From positions 3,968,001 to 4,032,000 of the forward strand of contig JAUIMM010000484.1 in NCBI GenBank assembly GCA_031769625.1: 64,000 nucleotides of DNA, given 5' to 3'. Below are positions 33,278 through 45,035 of this stretch, piece by piece. The translations under genes were made by a program, and so were the position numbers. How positions within the stretch are numbered: the first letter of the stretch is position 1; every line of letters starts with the position of its first letter. The notes beneath the pieces are model-generated. The model was not told the DNA's origin. It worked only from the letters and a program-made list of their open reading frames with translations, and made no database searches. This DNA comes from Taudactylus pleione. Its lineage: Eukaryota > Chordata > Amphibia > Anura > Myobatrachidae.

Positions 33278-33825
33278 AGTGTGAGGGAATCGGTATGGAA
33301 TCCTGGCTGCCGCATGGCCAGCAGCTCGATTCCCGGCAGCGGCAGCCCGACAGATCAGCAGAGCCTGGCAGCGGAAGCCCGACAGCGCTGGAAATCCCGA
33401 TCGTCCCTAAGGTAAGTATAAAACTAACCTAACCTAACCCTCCTTAGGGGTGCCTAACCCTAACCTCCCCCCCAAATGCCTAACCCTAATCCCCCCTCTA
33501 AGTGCCTAACCCTAACCCCCCCTTCCCCGCTGCCTAAACCTAAGTCCCCCGGAGGGTGTCTAACCCTAACCTCCCCCCGGGGGTGCCTAACCCTAACTCT
33601 CCCTCCCCCTAGCCTAACCCTCCTGGGTGGGTGCCTAACCCTAACCCTCCCCCCCGCAGCTGTCCGCTCGCGGCGCCCGGCATCTCTTCGATCGGGATCC
33701 CGGGCGCCGGTCTCCCAGCATCGGGTAAATGACAGGCATCTAGATAGGCGTCTTAATATCAACAGCCGGGAAGCCGGCTGTTGATATTAAGGCAGCCGGT
33801 TTCCAGACTGCATACCAGCGTGAGA
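33278..33825. mobile_element. 9-bp-TSD element with telomere-like array (copy 3)
   Basis: Element 33287-33816 (530 bp, same length as copy 1) lies between AGTGTGAGG and AGCGTGAGA (7 of 9 match). It starts GAATCGGTATGGAATCC and ends CCAGACTGCATACC. GCGGCAGCCCGACAG, GCGGAAGCCCGACAGCGCTGG, then a GCCTAACCCTAA array (33425-33655), a CGGCGCCCGG.../CCGGGCGCCGG hairpin and a terminal hairpin of AACAGCCGGGAAGCCGGCTGTT follow. Confidence 0.82.
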
Positions 33826-34179
33826 GCTCTCTACGTGTCAGGAGAACTACAGTGTTTGTGTCTGGTCAGACACCGGAGGACGCGAGGGATGGGAGGGGAG
33901 CCAGTCGGAAACCGGAGGAAGCGGGGGTGAGGAGTAAAAAACACAGCAGGGGAATGGGGGGTGCATACCCAGTGAGAAAATGCTTATGGATTCCTCACCT
34001 CTAGGGGAAAAGTATCACTTTAACAAAAAGCTGACTCCGCGAAAAGAGCAGCTTTTCAGAAGTAATACTTCTGTTAGTGAGGCATTATAAATACATCCAA
34101 AAGATTTTTTAAACTTGCAGCGAGTTTAACACATAATTATCACTTGTGACTGATAATTATGTCATGATGAATAGGCCCC
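33826..34179. mobile_element. Harbinger-like fragment, right end
   Basis: Ends GTCATGATGAATAGGCCCC, the same right terminus as 4268-5099. AAGCTGACTCC...GAGCAGCTTTTCAGAAGTAAT corresponds to AAGCTGTCAT...GACAGCTTTTCGGAATAGTT there. The left end is missing. Confidence 0.6.
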
Positions 34180-34264
34180 ATGTGTGGAACCATACAGTAC
34201 TTTCAAACTGCAGTATATTTGGTAACAGAACACAGCTGTGATACTAGCATAACTTGAATGTAAG

Positions 34265-34879
34265 CAGTGGCGTAACTAGGGGGTGTCGGGCAGGGCTTGT
34301 GCCCTGGGTGCCATTGAACCGGCGGCGCAGGGGACCGCAACCGGCCACGATCCAGGACACTGTGGTAAGTGTAGTGCTGACCATTAGGAGTTCGACCAGC
34401 ACTACACAGTAACAAACACACAGCCTGTGGCACTGGCGGACAGACTCTCATTGACTGCTGCGTCCACTGCCAGAGCCGGGCTGGAGCTCACTCATGAGTT
34501 CCATCTTCTGGCTCCCGCAGTGGGTGATGGATGAGAGAGACATCATGACATCTCTCCCATAATGTAGAGTGGGCCGGCCCAGGAGGACATAGGAGCGGAT
34601 GGCAGCAGGAGCCAGAGTGGGGATTCAGGTAAGTGGGTTTTTTTTGTTTCTTTTTACGTGTGTGTCTATGTTTGCACTACTGGGGGCACTGCATAGGGGG
34701 GACTACTACTGGAGGCACTGCATAGGGGGGGACTACCACTGGGGGCACTGCATAGGGGGGACTACTACTGGGAGCACTGCATAGGGGGGGACTACCACTG
34801 GGGGCACTGCATAGGGGGGGACTACCACTGGGGGCACTGCATAAGGGGGTATCAGCCCGCCCGCCCTAGTTAACCAGTG
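34265..34879. mobile_element. hAT-like element A1, 615 bp, with internal minisatellite
   Basis: CAGTGGCGTAACTAGGGGG opens it and CGCCCTAGTTAACCAGTG closes it, an imperfect TIR. The right half is a minisatellite (34675-34858) of about 33 bp: ACTACTACTGGGGGCACTGC plus ATAGGGGGG, five to six copies. No 8-bp duplication is obvious, perhaps because a second related copy abuts on the right. Confidence 0.65.
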
Positions 34880-36168
34880 TAGCGCCGACTGCAATAAGTG
34901 CGGTCAGCGCTACACATTTACACAGGACCGGTGCTAGGCTTCCAGCGCCGGTCCTGTGCTGCACAGCTGAGCCCGTTCCCTCCCCCTGAGCACTTGCCCA
35001 ATAGCGCTAGGAGTCGCGCTCAGGCTGTGCATAACACATGCATCGCCGCCAGCGCTGGCGGCAATGCGTGTGTTAAACAGCAGCCAATGAGAGTCAGATA
35101 GACTCTCGTTGACTGCTGCAGCACCCACTGCAAGAGCCGGGCTTCCGTCCGGCTCCTGCAGTGGGTAATGGGACAGACGTCATGACATCATGATGTCTGT
35201 CCCATAATGCTGAGCGCGCCAGCCCGGGAGGACTGGCGTGCGGCGGCGGGAGCGGTGTCGCGGAGCAGCAGCGGCGTGGATTCAGGTACGTATATTTTTA
35301 TATATATTTTTTTAAACCTGTCTGCACTACTGGTGGCACAATGGGGGAGGGGGGTGGCTACTACTGGGGGGACCTCTACTGGGGGTGGGGGCACAATGGG
35401 GAGGGGGGTGGCTACTACTGGGGGGACCTCTACTGGGGGTGGGGGCACAACGGGAGAGGGGGGTGGCTACTACTGGGGGGGCCTCTACTGGGGGTGGGGG
35501 CACAATGGGGGAGGGGTGGCTACTACTGGGGGCAGCATTATTGGGAGGACCTCTACTGGGGGGTGGGCTACTACTGGGGGCACTTAATCGGGAGGGGGAA
35601 CCTCTACTGGGGACTACTACTTGGGGGGGAACTACCACTGGGGGCATTATAAAAGGGGCCTACTACTATAGGCACTGCACTGGAAGGGCCACTACAGGGG
35701 GCACTGGTTAGGGGGGATCACTACTGGGTGCCTGCATAAGGGGCACCACTACTGGGAAAACTGCATGGGGGGACTACTGCTGCGGGAACTATGTAAATGG
35801 CACTGCATAGGGGGGGGCTACTACTGGGGGCACTATATAAAGGGCACTGCATAAGGGGGAACACTACATGGGGCACTGCATTTGGGGGGCCACTACTGGG
35901 GGTACTGAGTAAGGAGAACTAATTGGGGGCTGTATAAGGGGGACCACTACTGGGGATACCGTATAAGGGGCACTACTATGGGCCTGCATAAGAGGGACCA
36001 CAACTGCATACTGGGGGTACTGTATAAGGGGTACTACTGGGGTTAAGGTGCATATGGATAGGAATGTTCAGTGTAAAAATAAAGGGGTGTGTCATGTTGA
36101 CACGCCCCATTTTTAAGTGACCACGCCCATTTTTTTGCCGCGCGCGCCTTCGGGGTGCGCACATCATG
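34880..36168. mobile_element. hAT-like element A2, related to A1, right end missing
   Basis: It repeats A1's layout: CGGCTCCTGCAGTGGGTAATG, GACATCATGATGTC hairpin, CCCATAATGCTGAGC, GTGGATTCAGGTA, then a minisatellite (35335-36050) with a first block of four 54-57-bp units (TGGCTACTACTGGGGGGACC...) and then shorter diverged units. After it comes GGTGTGTCATGTTGACACGCC, shared with the reversed element at 41449-42766. Open frames up to 126 aa are read-through of the array. Confidence 0.65.
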
Positions 36169-36375
36169 GCCTAATTTATCAACAAATTTTATCATTCACA
36201 ACGAGTGATAGAACTCATTGCATATGATAAATGGTGCTCAAGCCAATCAGCTACCAACTGTCATTTTTCAAACAGATAACAATTGGGAGCTGAATAGCTG
36301 GAGCACCATTATCATACACAATGAATTTTATCACTCGCTGTGGATGATAAAACTCGTTGATAAATGAGGCCCTTC
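36169..36375. mobile_element. Palindromic MITE, about 205 bp
   Basis: GGCCTAATTTATCAACAAATTTTATCA on the left pairs with GATAAAACTCGTTGATAAATGAGGCC on the right (long TIR; mismatches inside). Inner arms: ACTGTCATTTTTC / AACAATTGGGAGCTGAATAGCT region. It begins exactly where hAT-like element A2 breaks off. Confidence 0.7.
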
Positions 36376-36568
36376 GAAAAATAAAAGTTAGAAGCTGATT
36401 GATTGGTACTTTAGCTCTCACAATTTTATCACTCTCCATGCTTCCATGAATATCCCCCTTAATTCCATATGTAATTTGAGTTATCATGATTATCTAAGAA
36501 ACCAACTTATTATTATTATCCACAGTATAATAAGATCTATTTATGGCCAGATATAGCTGTGGATAGTC

Positions 36569-36865
36569 ATCTGTATGGAATCAGTATGTAATACCGCCGG
36601 CCGCATGGCCTAAACCTAACCCTCCCTGGGGGGTGCCTAGCCCTAAGTCTCCCCGGGAGCCCTAAAACCTAATGTTCCCCCCTGCGACTGTCCGCGCCTG
36701 GCTTACCTTCGTTCGGCATGCCGGGCGTCGGGCTCCCGGCGTAGGTCCAATGACAGGCGTCGGGATTTCAACGCCTGTCATTAGTACCTTGTCGGGATTT
36801 GACAGTCGGGAAGCCAGCGGTCAGCATTTCGTCTGTTGGCTTCTTGACTGCATCCCATCTGTATG
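36569..36865. mobile_element. 9-bp-TSD element, short form (copy 4)
   Basis: Element 36578-36856 (279 bp) lies between two exact ATCTGTATG copies. It starts GAATCAGTATGTAATACCG and ends CTTGACTGCATCCC. Only a short TAAACCTAACCCTCCCTGG remnant of the array remains. The CGGCATGCCGGGCGTCGGG region and the AAGCCAGCGG... hairpin match copies 1-3. Confidence 0.85.
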
Positions 36866-37142
36866 AAGAGCTGCACACATCTAAGAGACTGCATTGCCCC
36901 TAACCATTCGCTTATGGAAGTAGCCTTCATCACTATCAGCACATATGCACCAGCAAGAGATGTGTCCAAAATCAGGCAGATCACTGTGTGTGCACAACTC
37001 AGCATAGCCTGTAATTCTGTCCACATGCCCACGGCATGCCCTCAGAACACTTGGCCTACCTCAGTCAGTTTGAATTAAGCAGGGATATCCTTAAAACCTG
37101 GACTGTTAGGTGCCTTGAGGACCAAGTTTGGGAAACCATGGC
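36866..37142. mobile_element. hAT-like right end (CTTGAGGACCAAGTTTGGG)
   Basis: GATATCCTTAAAACCTGGAC followed by GCCTTGAGGACCAAGTTTGG and GAAACCATGG is the right-end counterpart of the start seen at 24199. The left end is not present; the upstream limit is uncertain. Confidence 0.55.
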
Positions 37143-37306
37143 TTAGATGGAGACTTCACAAACATGCTGATGCTGGTCATCAGACAATCTAATTTTTTAT
37201 CATACTACGTGAAATCTAATCCATTTGGATTTTGATTGTCTAGAATAGGGGCCTGCATTGTGCACTGGTTAGGACTGTTTGTTCAAATACACCAATCCAA
37301 ATCTTA

Positions 37307-37612
37307 GGGTCCCCATACACAGTGCGATAAAGCAGCCGATCCAACTGGTTGGTACGATTTGGCTGCTGTATCGCACAATGTATAGGCCTGATGTCGGACT
37401 GAGCGCACACCTATGGGGTCGTACATCGCACTCCCTGATCTTACTGCAGGTTCAGTTGATCAGGGGATGCGATGTGCGATCCCATGCAGCCCTATGCGGG
37501 AGGAGGAGGGGGGAGTCAGCATACCGGGTCCCCATGTGTGGGCACCTTCCGATATGTCGGACATTGGATCCCCCGTAGCGTCCGTGTATGGCCAGCTTTC
37601 AGTGTATGGGCA
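37307..37612. mobile_element. TTAA-type MITE (GGCCCCCATACAC family, copy 2, degenerate)
   Basis: GGTCCCCATACACAGTGCGAT opens it; GTCCGTGTATGGCC and GTGTATGGGCAGC close it. Interior motifs GTACATCGCAC, CCTGATCTTACTGCA and GATCCCATGCAGC match 8132-8453. TTAA flanks are eroded. Confidence 0.65.
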
Positions 37613-38176
37613 GCTTTATTGTATTTAGCTTTGTTCTGATATTTGCATCTCAGGAAGAGTTAAGCATTAAGCACATGTTGTACAGCTGGGTCTTAAATCT
37701 GTATTCTGCCTGTGAATGTTGGATTATACTTCCAGTAGTGACCTAAAGCCATTTCCCTGCTTGGCGTAAAAAGCTTAATGAATTTCATGCTGTGTCTGCA
37801 TTTCTTCACAAGCACAATTACTTGTCAGCTAACTGTATGTGAAAATGAATGGCGTGCAATGAATGTATTAAAATCTATATGCCATTTTTGTCTGTAATTT
37901 GCTTCCACATGAAAAATGAGTTTAGTGTATTGTTAATCAGTGTTTGTTTAAAACATCAGGTTGTACAAGTATTACTCTTCTTACACTATTGACAGTTTAA
38001 TTACCTACTTATTGCTCCTGCTTGTACATACACATGGCAGTACTGTGGTTAGCATTAATGCCTCAGCTCTGTGGTCATGGCTTGGATTTCACCCTATCGA
38101 TGTAGAGTTTGTATGTTTTTTCGGATTTCCTCTGCAGTCCCCCAAAAAATAGATGTTTGTGTGTGTGTTAGTGAAT
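37613..38176. other. Repeat-poor block, no gene
   Basis: Unique-looking, AT-rich. The 63-aa plus frame (37961-38152) has no recognised domain. Confidence 0.4.
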
Positions 38177-38721
38177 TTAGGGCTTGATTCAGCAAGGAAC
38201 GCAGATGCTAATACGCACGCAATCGGTCGATGTTTGTGCTCTGCACATGCGTATGCATCGCAGTGCGCAAGCTAGCAATAGCGATGGGATCTGCGATTGC
38301 TGAGGCTACGCAGACCCAGAGTACAGTGATTTACAAGATTGCCGTTTGTGGGTGGTGACAGGGGGGTGGTCGGGCAAACGCAGGAATGCCAGTGCGTTTC
38401 AACGCCATTGCAGGGAAGTGCATAAATTAGCCACTGTGTGGCTTTAAGCAGTCAAAGCACTGATAGCGTGCATGGCCGGTAGCAATTTCTGAGTAAGGTC
38501 TGGGCTTGTGCAAGTGTGCATATGGGTCCAATGTTACTCGATGTTACTGATGGTGTCGATATGTTCCCCTAGAACACGGATGTGAGTAAGGGAAAGTGGG
38601 CGTCCTTCTGTCTGGATGCGATTGCAATGTGAGTGCAAACATTTAAATAGCACCGCTGATATTAGCAACTGCGGTACGTGTGTATAAGCAATATAGCAAT
38701 CCATAGTGAATCAGGCCCTTA
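38177..38721. mobile_element. GGGCTTGATTCAGC MITE, 539 bp, TSD TTA
   Basis: Element 38180-38718 begins GGGCTTGATTCAGCAAGG and ends ATAGTGAATCAGGCCC, flanked by TTA on both sides. CGCAGATGCTAATACGCACGC near the left and GCGGTACGTGTGTATAAGCA near the right are diverged complements. Contains TGGTCGGGCAAACGCAGGAA. Same terminus group as the hairpin-chain family, different interior. Confidence 0.85.
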
Positions 38722-39905
38722 GACCGTAAGTTCCAAAGGGGCAGGGACAGTTATGAATGATTATATAAATTGGGAACTGAGCACACCCAAGATGGCTGCC
38801 TCTCCATTTGCATTACTGTAAGCTGCTTATGAGTTGATGGGCTCAAAACAGGCCTAACTAAACAATGACGTGATTATCCGCTTACCCCCAATAAACACTC
38901 AACAATGTGGTTGGCGATAAAGGTCACTCACATCATTGATTGGGTAATAAATCAGACTAATGGGTGTCTAAATAAGCATTGCAGACAAACAGCATTGCCT
39001 AAAATAAGGTATACATACAGTATAGGAAAATAACACCTGCCACAAGCTCAGTCTGAAATGTGAGGAAACCAGGCCCTCTAAAGGGGCCAGAATGAATGCT
39101 TGTCAAGAACAAGCCCAAGTTCTCTCAAGAGCAGAACACGTCACATTACTTCAAAGCGGAGGTGCCCCACATTCCTACAATTTCAACTAAGCTCAGTAAA
39201 GAGCAATGCTAGTGACAATAGCCAGGTTCTAAAGGACCCGCAGTCCACCATCCCCCATTCACAACACCAGCCAACTACATAAAGGAAAACAGCTGCACGA
39301 AAATCAAACCTAAACCCTTGTCTTTTATATGAACCCTGATCGTGCATGTACAAATCAACATTCAGGGCACAAATTTGCAGAACCCAGACTGCAACACCAC
39401 CCCTCTCTTCAACAAGCTTGGCCATCATGGAATTTACCTTCTGTGGAGCCTGGCGGTGTCAACAGATGGGGCACCACGGAATCCACTGCAAGACAATGTC
39501 AGATCACACTATTCAAGCTCCCATTCACCAACACTGGCAAATCGCGACGACTACCTGAAAAAAAACAGTTTGCCAATGACGTCCACTTCCACTTCATGAA
39601 CATAACCATATAGATGATAACCATATGGCTGAGACTAGATTGTGGATTAGACACCCAGCCAATCCTGACCAAGGCTATGAAGGGTACCATTGAAGAAAGT
39701 AAGCAAAGCAGGGTAGGGACCTGGAAAGGAACACAAGGGAGAAAGATACAAATGGTGAGACAAGGCTGTGTGAGACCCAGAAACCAACTGGCCCTGAACA
39801 TAAAGGGTGGGGAAAAGAATAGAAAGGTGTAGAGACTAACTAAACAAGGAGTGGTATCAAAAATGGGGAATGGAGGGGAAAGGAACAGGTTCAGCTCAAC
39901 AGACA
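38722..39905. other. Unassigned block
   Basis: Fairly balanced composition and few obvious repeats. Overlapping frames of 70-135 aa on both strands (39183-39906) do not resemble a known family and show no consistent coding frame. It could be an old retroelement interior, but there is no motif to support that. Confidence 0.35.
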
Positions 39906-40660
39906 CATATAAGCTGGTCCTGGTATAATTACTGCGGCCCTGAGTTCAGGCCGCATCCCCTGCCCAAGGACAGTGAACAGAGAGCCATGCTGTTCAGGGA
40001 AAGTTGGAAAGGGACTGTTGGGCTAGCAGCGGGCAGGTAGAACCTGTCTGTCACAGGCTGCTCTGGAGGACCGCAGGGAGTCCGGGACTTACCTGTCCGG
40101 GCATTCTGGTGGGGTCCATCTGGCGGGGGTGCAGGCTGCTGACAGCGTGGTGTGCGGGCAGGTCCCTGAGAAGCAGAGCTGGGTCTCCGGCATGTTGGAG
40201 CTGCTGTGGCTGGGAGTCTGTGCAAAAACTACTCGGTGCTGGGCGTCGCCAGAAGGAGCCAATCCAGTTTGAATGATTCACATGGGCTCTGACAGCCAAT
40301 CCAGCTCCAGCCTTAGGTACTTAAGTGCTTTCTGGGAGTTCTCAGGTTGCCAGTGCAAGATCTTACACAGCTAGTCTGTGTGCTAGTTCTCTGTGCTCCT
40401 TATCTCACTTACCTCCAGTGTCCCAGTTGCAGTACTCAGTTGGTGAATTTGTTTGCTGCCAGCTCCAGTTCATAGTGCTACTGCCAGTGCTCTGCTCTTC
40501 TCGGTTCTGGTAATCTGGCGCTACCTGCGCTACATTATCAGAGCCTCCTCAACCAGCATTGCCAGTCAGCACTGGTACCAGGTTCCCATACCTCAGCGTA
40601 TCCGGAGCCGCGCTCTGCATACCCGGGTTGTTTAGTTCGGTTTTTCCTGTGATCTCCGTC
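39906..40660. mobile_element. Possible LTR-like segment
   Basis: TTAGGTACTTAAGTGCTTTC at 40314 is followed by CTCAGGTTGCCAGTGCAAG and a run of CAGT/CTCT-rich sequence, then CCTCAGCGTATCCGGAGCCG. The upstream portion is GC-rich with CAGCCAATCCAGC CAAT-like boxes. It resembles a promoter-bearing LTR; no pair, boundaries or coding region was found. Confidence 0.28.
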
Positions 40661-41448
40661 CAATATCAGGAAACTGCTCACAAGGACTTACCTGCACCCA
40701 GTCCGGGTCTACTTCCCACTTTGCATTTGACACTGTCGTTCACACACAGCCCATGCTCAAACCTCATGCCAATGCAGAATAGGAGGGAATGGGAAGTATG
40801 TAGCCAAGCATAGAGCAGCGGTAACAGAAGGTGCAATTGGAGGGATCCAATACTTGTGTTTGACCCTTGCAGAGCAGGATGCATAGGAAGGTTCCAATGT
40901 AGTTGGGAAGTTGAAGGGACACTGGAGGGTCCCATTTATGCAGACATTCCAGAGACTGGGATCACACCCACAGGGAGGGTGCTCCCCACCAGGGTAACCT
41001 GCATCAAAGGAAGCAAGATGACCGCAGCTGGGGATGAACAGGAGTAGTAAATGGTATTAAAGAGAAAGAATGCACAGCTGTAGCAGTGGGAGCGGGCCGC
41101 TCTAGTGCCCGCACAGGGCATGAGACGTTAGTAGACTAATGGGACACTCAGGCCAGGCACCAATGGTGAAGGGGGGACAAGGATCAACTGACACAGTCAC
41201 AGCCGCATGTGTGGCAACCACCAGAAGCCCCTGCTTGTAACACACAGTAGGCCACGCGACATTGGGAAAAGTTCAGGGTGGAACATTCTCTTACTGACCT
41301 GGCTAAATCACAGTTGCCGATTCTCCCAGAATTCCAAGTAGACTTCCAAAATAATGAGCGATATCCCTTTGAGGATACTGGGTTATTACCTAGGTCCTTT
41401 TGGCCTGCCAGCTGACTAGTCTGCCTGTACGTGAACCTTATGCATCAC
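40661..41448. other. No gene seen
   Basis: Unique-looking. Frames of 60-85 aa on both strands have no recognised domain. Confidence 0.35.
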
Positions 41449-42766
41449 CAGTGGAGTGACTAGGGAAATTTGGAGCCCAGGGCAAATGTAAAAATGGAGC
41501 CCCCACCCCCCTATGGGTGTGGTCACAAGGGGCGTGGTCACTTAAAAATGAGGTGTGTCAACATGACACACACCCTCTTCTTGTCACTCTGAACATTCCT
41601 TTTCATATGTACCTTAACCCCAGTTGTGCCCCTTCTACAGTACCCCCAGTATGCAATGTCCCCAGTAGTGGTCCCTCTTATGCAGGCCCTTAGTAGTGCT
41701 CCTTAAACAGTACCCCCAGTAGTGGTACACCTTATTCAGCCCCCCATTAGTTCCCTTATAAATTGCCTCCAGTAGTGGTCCCCCTTATACAGCCCCCCAT
41801 TAATTCCCCCAGTAGTACTTCCACCCATGCAGTGCCGCAAGTAGAGGTACCACCTATACAGTGCCCTTTATATAGTGCCTCCAAGTAGTAGTCCCCCCCT
41901 ATGCAGTGCCCCCAATAGTGGTACCCACTATGCAGTGCCCTTTATATAGTGCCCCCAGTAGTAGCCCTCCCTATGCAGTGCCCCCAGTAGTGGTCCCCCT
42001 TATGCAGGCCCCAGTATTGATCCCCCCTATCCAGCGCCTCTTATACAGTGTTCCCAGTAGTGGTCCCCCCAGTGCATTGCCTCTTGTGCCCCTAGTAGTA
42101 AGCCCCTTATATAGTGCCCCCAGTAGTAGTCCCCAGTAGAGGTCCCCCTCCCGATGCAGTGACCCCAGTAGTAGTCCCCCCCAGTAGTGCCCTCAGTAGA
42201 GGTCCTCCTCCCGATTCAGTGCCCCCAGTAGTGCCACCAGTAGTAGTCCCCCCTCCCTCCGATGCAGTGCAGACAAATACACGTAATAAAAATAAAAAGA
42301 AACTTACCTGAATCCCCGCTCCCGCTCCGGCTACTACCCCTTCCGCCATCAACACATCTGTCCTCCAGGGCTGGCACGCTCTGCATTATGGGAGAGATGC
42401 CATGACGTCATTACGTCTCTCCCATTACCCACTGCAGGAGCCGGAAGGCGGAGATCATGTGTGAGTTCCAGCCCGTTTCTCGCAGTGGGGACAGCAGCCA
42501 ATAAGAGTCTGTCTGACTCTCATTGGCTGCTGATTTACACACACATCGCTGCCGCGCTGGCGGCGATGTGTGTGTAAATATGCACCAGCCTGAGCCCGCC
42601 TCCCATTATTGGATAAGCGTTCAGGGGGAGAGAAGGGGCTCAGCTTTGCAGCACAGGACGGCGCTGGGCCACGGGCCAGTACCATGGCCGGTGGCGCCCC
42701 CGTGCTGCCAGTCCTACGGCCCCAATGGGCACACTCCCTGCTCGACCCCCCATAGTTATGCCAATG
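41449..42766. mobile_element. hAT-like element B, 1318 bp, reversed relative to A1/A2
   Basis: It starts CAGTGGAGTGACTAGGG and ends CCCCCATAGTTATGCCAATG (complement CATTGGCATAACTATGGGGG). Near the left is GGTGTGTCAACATGACACAC, matching the segment at 36091 in A2. A minisatellite (41640-42265) of diverged units such as AGTGCCCCCAGTAGTGGTCC follows. Then come CCTGAATCCCCGCTCC and the ATGACGTCATTACGTCTCTCCC region. Flanks TGCATCAC / TGCTCACC are a poor 8-bp match. Confidence 0.7.
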
Positions 42767-43156
42767 TGCTCACCACTTGCAGTCGCAGTACAGTACATTG
42801 ATGTTTGTTTAAAGAAATCACTTAGGCAGAGAGTGGGGGAACAATGGAATAATACCAGGGGATGACAACATTGCACAATATACACTCCTATACTTGCCTG
42901 TGTTGAAAATATCTTTGGCAGTACTACTGGTGTATGATACCAGCAATATACAATGTGGTTGATTCAATTACTGTAGCTGTGAGAAGCCATCAGAATGACC
43001 TCCAGCAACTTTGCAGGATGTGTGCCTGTAGCTGATTTCTGCTTGCAGGCTGTGGAGGTGCAAAAATAAATCAATTACTGTAATAGGTCGATATGCGTGC
43101 AGCCAGCAGCTTGCAGCTAATTGAAGCTGCCCCTATGTTGTAGCCTGCATTTGTTG
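42767..43156. other. No gene seen
   Basis: Mixed sequence; GCAGCTTGCAGCTAATTGAAGCTGC at about 43105 is a small inverted repeat. Confidence 0.4.
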
Positions 43157-43517
43157 CCTAGGTTTGTTGCTGATTTAGTGCTAAAAATTGTTTTGGTGTC
43201 AGTTAGAAACCGCCGTCAAATGACGGAAGTTTCTATGTCTAACTGACAGCCTTTACTAAAGGTCAGTATTGATGTCTAAACTGAAACCCCCATAGATCCC
43301 TGGCGGTTTCTAAATGGCAACCCGCCGTGGAATGTCCTATATGGCCTTGGTTCCTATTCTATTTCACTGTGGTTTATTTTGAAACCACTGCATATTAGAA
43401 GCTATTCTATTCATATTCATTTAATGATGCTTTCACAGAAGTAACATTCACCTAATATCATAGAAGCAGGCAGACAGCTGGCTACTTTCACTTTGTGGGT
43501 TTGCAAGAAGTGTAAAA

Positions 43518-43787
43518 GGGCCCATACACTAGTGACGTTCCTGCGATCCTGAGATGCCGGATTGCAGGATCGGTGAAATACAACATGTTGCATTTCACCG
43601 ATTTGACGATCACAATCAAAATATGATCGTGCTTTGCAAATCGGTGAAATTCAACATGGAGAATTTCACCGATCCTCTGACGGATCACAGAACACCGATG
43701 GCCGACGGCCAGCATTTCCGAATGGCGGATCAGGGTTTTCGATCCGATCGCAGGATCGCGCAAGCTGTCGGTAGTTGTATGGGGGCC
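43518..43787. mobile_element. TTAA-group MITE, 270 bp (nested)
   Basis: GGGCCCATACACTAGTGACG opens and GGTAGTTGTATGGGGGCC closes it. ATCGGTGAAATxCAACATG and its complement repeat inside, giving several small hairpins. TTAA is no longer visible at either side. Confidence 0.65.
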
Positions 43788-43973
43788 TTTATTTGAGAAG
43801 GAGAAAGTTGTAGGAAAGTATAAGGAGAACAATATAAAGTGATTGCTAATTGTGGTGAATTTTTTTTAAAAGTTGTCTTGTTTCTTGTTCTGTATATGTC
43901 TAACTGAGGTGTGTTTTCCATATAGTCTTTTTTTTTTAAAGTCCTGTGTGTGATTATTTTTTTTTGCGTGTGT

Positions 43974-44591
43974 TTGGCCCCTATTTATTACAATCTGCAT
44001 TTCAAATGTGGATTGTAGAGTGATACTTTTCACAGGACTCGGAATTATCACGAGGATGGATCAACATTCTCAAGCAGGGACAAAGCTTGCGAGAAAGCTC
44101 TGTGCCTGCGAATCCTCACCGCACAATTCTCACTGAATTTTTTGAAAATTTCAGGCATATTCGCCTGAAAACATCTAGAGCTGCCACCGCGCGGCCGCAC
44201 CCCGCGATCGCCCCTCCCCCCATGACACGCTGAATACAGGGGAGCTGTTTTGCCTGTCAGGGTGGAGCAGGAGTAGGGGAACCGAGAAGAACCCTGCTTA
44301 ATGCCATCTCCAGATGGCGTTGTTGTTGCAGGGCTCCCTTCCGGTATTTTTTGTACAATTCCCCCTTAGTAAATATCAAGGAGATCACATTTCGCATTAC
44401 AAGTATGGGAAATGTTATCTGCTTGCTAAAGAAATGCAAATTAAAGGGCTTTGAGTAGTTTTTCACAAAAACTACTCCAATTACCCTTTAAAACACATTT
44501 CAGTGAAACTAAAATTATGTGAAAATGGTGTGAAAACACCCGTTTTCCCATTATTTCAGTAAAAAAAAAAGATTGATAAATAGAGCTCTTG
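43974..44591. mobile_element. Harbinger-like MITE, 612 bp, TSD TTG (nested)
   Basis: Element 43977-44588 starts GCCCCTATTTATTACAATC and ends TGATAAATAGAGCTC; TTG flanks both sides. Subterminal motifs (CAATCTGCATTTCAAATGTGG, CTTGCGAGAAAGCTCTG) place it with the elements ending at 31022 and 63757. Confidence 0.78.
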
Positions 44592-45035
44592 GTGTTTTCG
44601 AATGTAGAGTGATTGTGTGTTTGAAGTTTTTTTTATTTCTTTGTGTTTTTCTGTTAAAGACCAGTCATGTCTAGTAAGAGACTCAATTATCCTCCATAGT
44701 CCAACTGTATGATATTCCTGCCAATCAACTGTTTTCTATCAAAATCAATTAATTTACCTGCTGTTTCAGCAAACACGCCTGTCTGAGGCATGTCATTTCT
44801 TTGGGCGGGTTTGCCGGCTGTTTTATGGCGGTTTTCAAAACCTCTGCTTGATCATTCCTATGGTATAACACATTGATGGTGCTTTGATATTTAATTCTAT
44901 TTAGAGACTGCTGGGGATCGAAATGGGTTTCAGTTTAGACATCAAACCGACCTTTAGTAAATGCTGTTAATTAGAAATAGAAATCGCCATCAATTTCTAA
45001 ATTACACCAAAACTGCTGCTTAGTAAATTTAGCCT

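Larger units (their letters stand above)
43160..45035. mobile_element. Harbinger-like element with long TIR, carrying nested insertions
   Basis: The left arm (about 43165-43340: GTTTTGGTGTCAGTTAGAAACC, TTTACTAAAGGTCAGTATTG, GATGTCTAAACTGAAACC) is the diverged reverse complement of the right arm (about 44900-45035: GGTTTCAGTTTAGACATC, AAACCGACCTTTAGTAAATG, ACACCAAAACTGC). The right edge CTTAGTAAATTTAGCC is typical of Harbinger-type ends. Two independent MITEs (43518-43787, 43977-44588) lie between the arms. Confidence 0.65.

Noticed and set aside
33460..33784. Frames of about 100 codons rich in PNP or RVRHP
   Set aside because: Direct translation of the telomere-like array with spacers; present in each copy of the element.
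39183..39906. Cluster of 70-135 codon frames suggesting an exon or retroelement gag
   Set aside because: Frames overlap on both strands with no shared best frame, no zinc-knuckle or protease motif and no clear splice sites.
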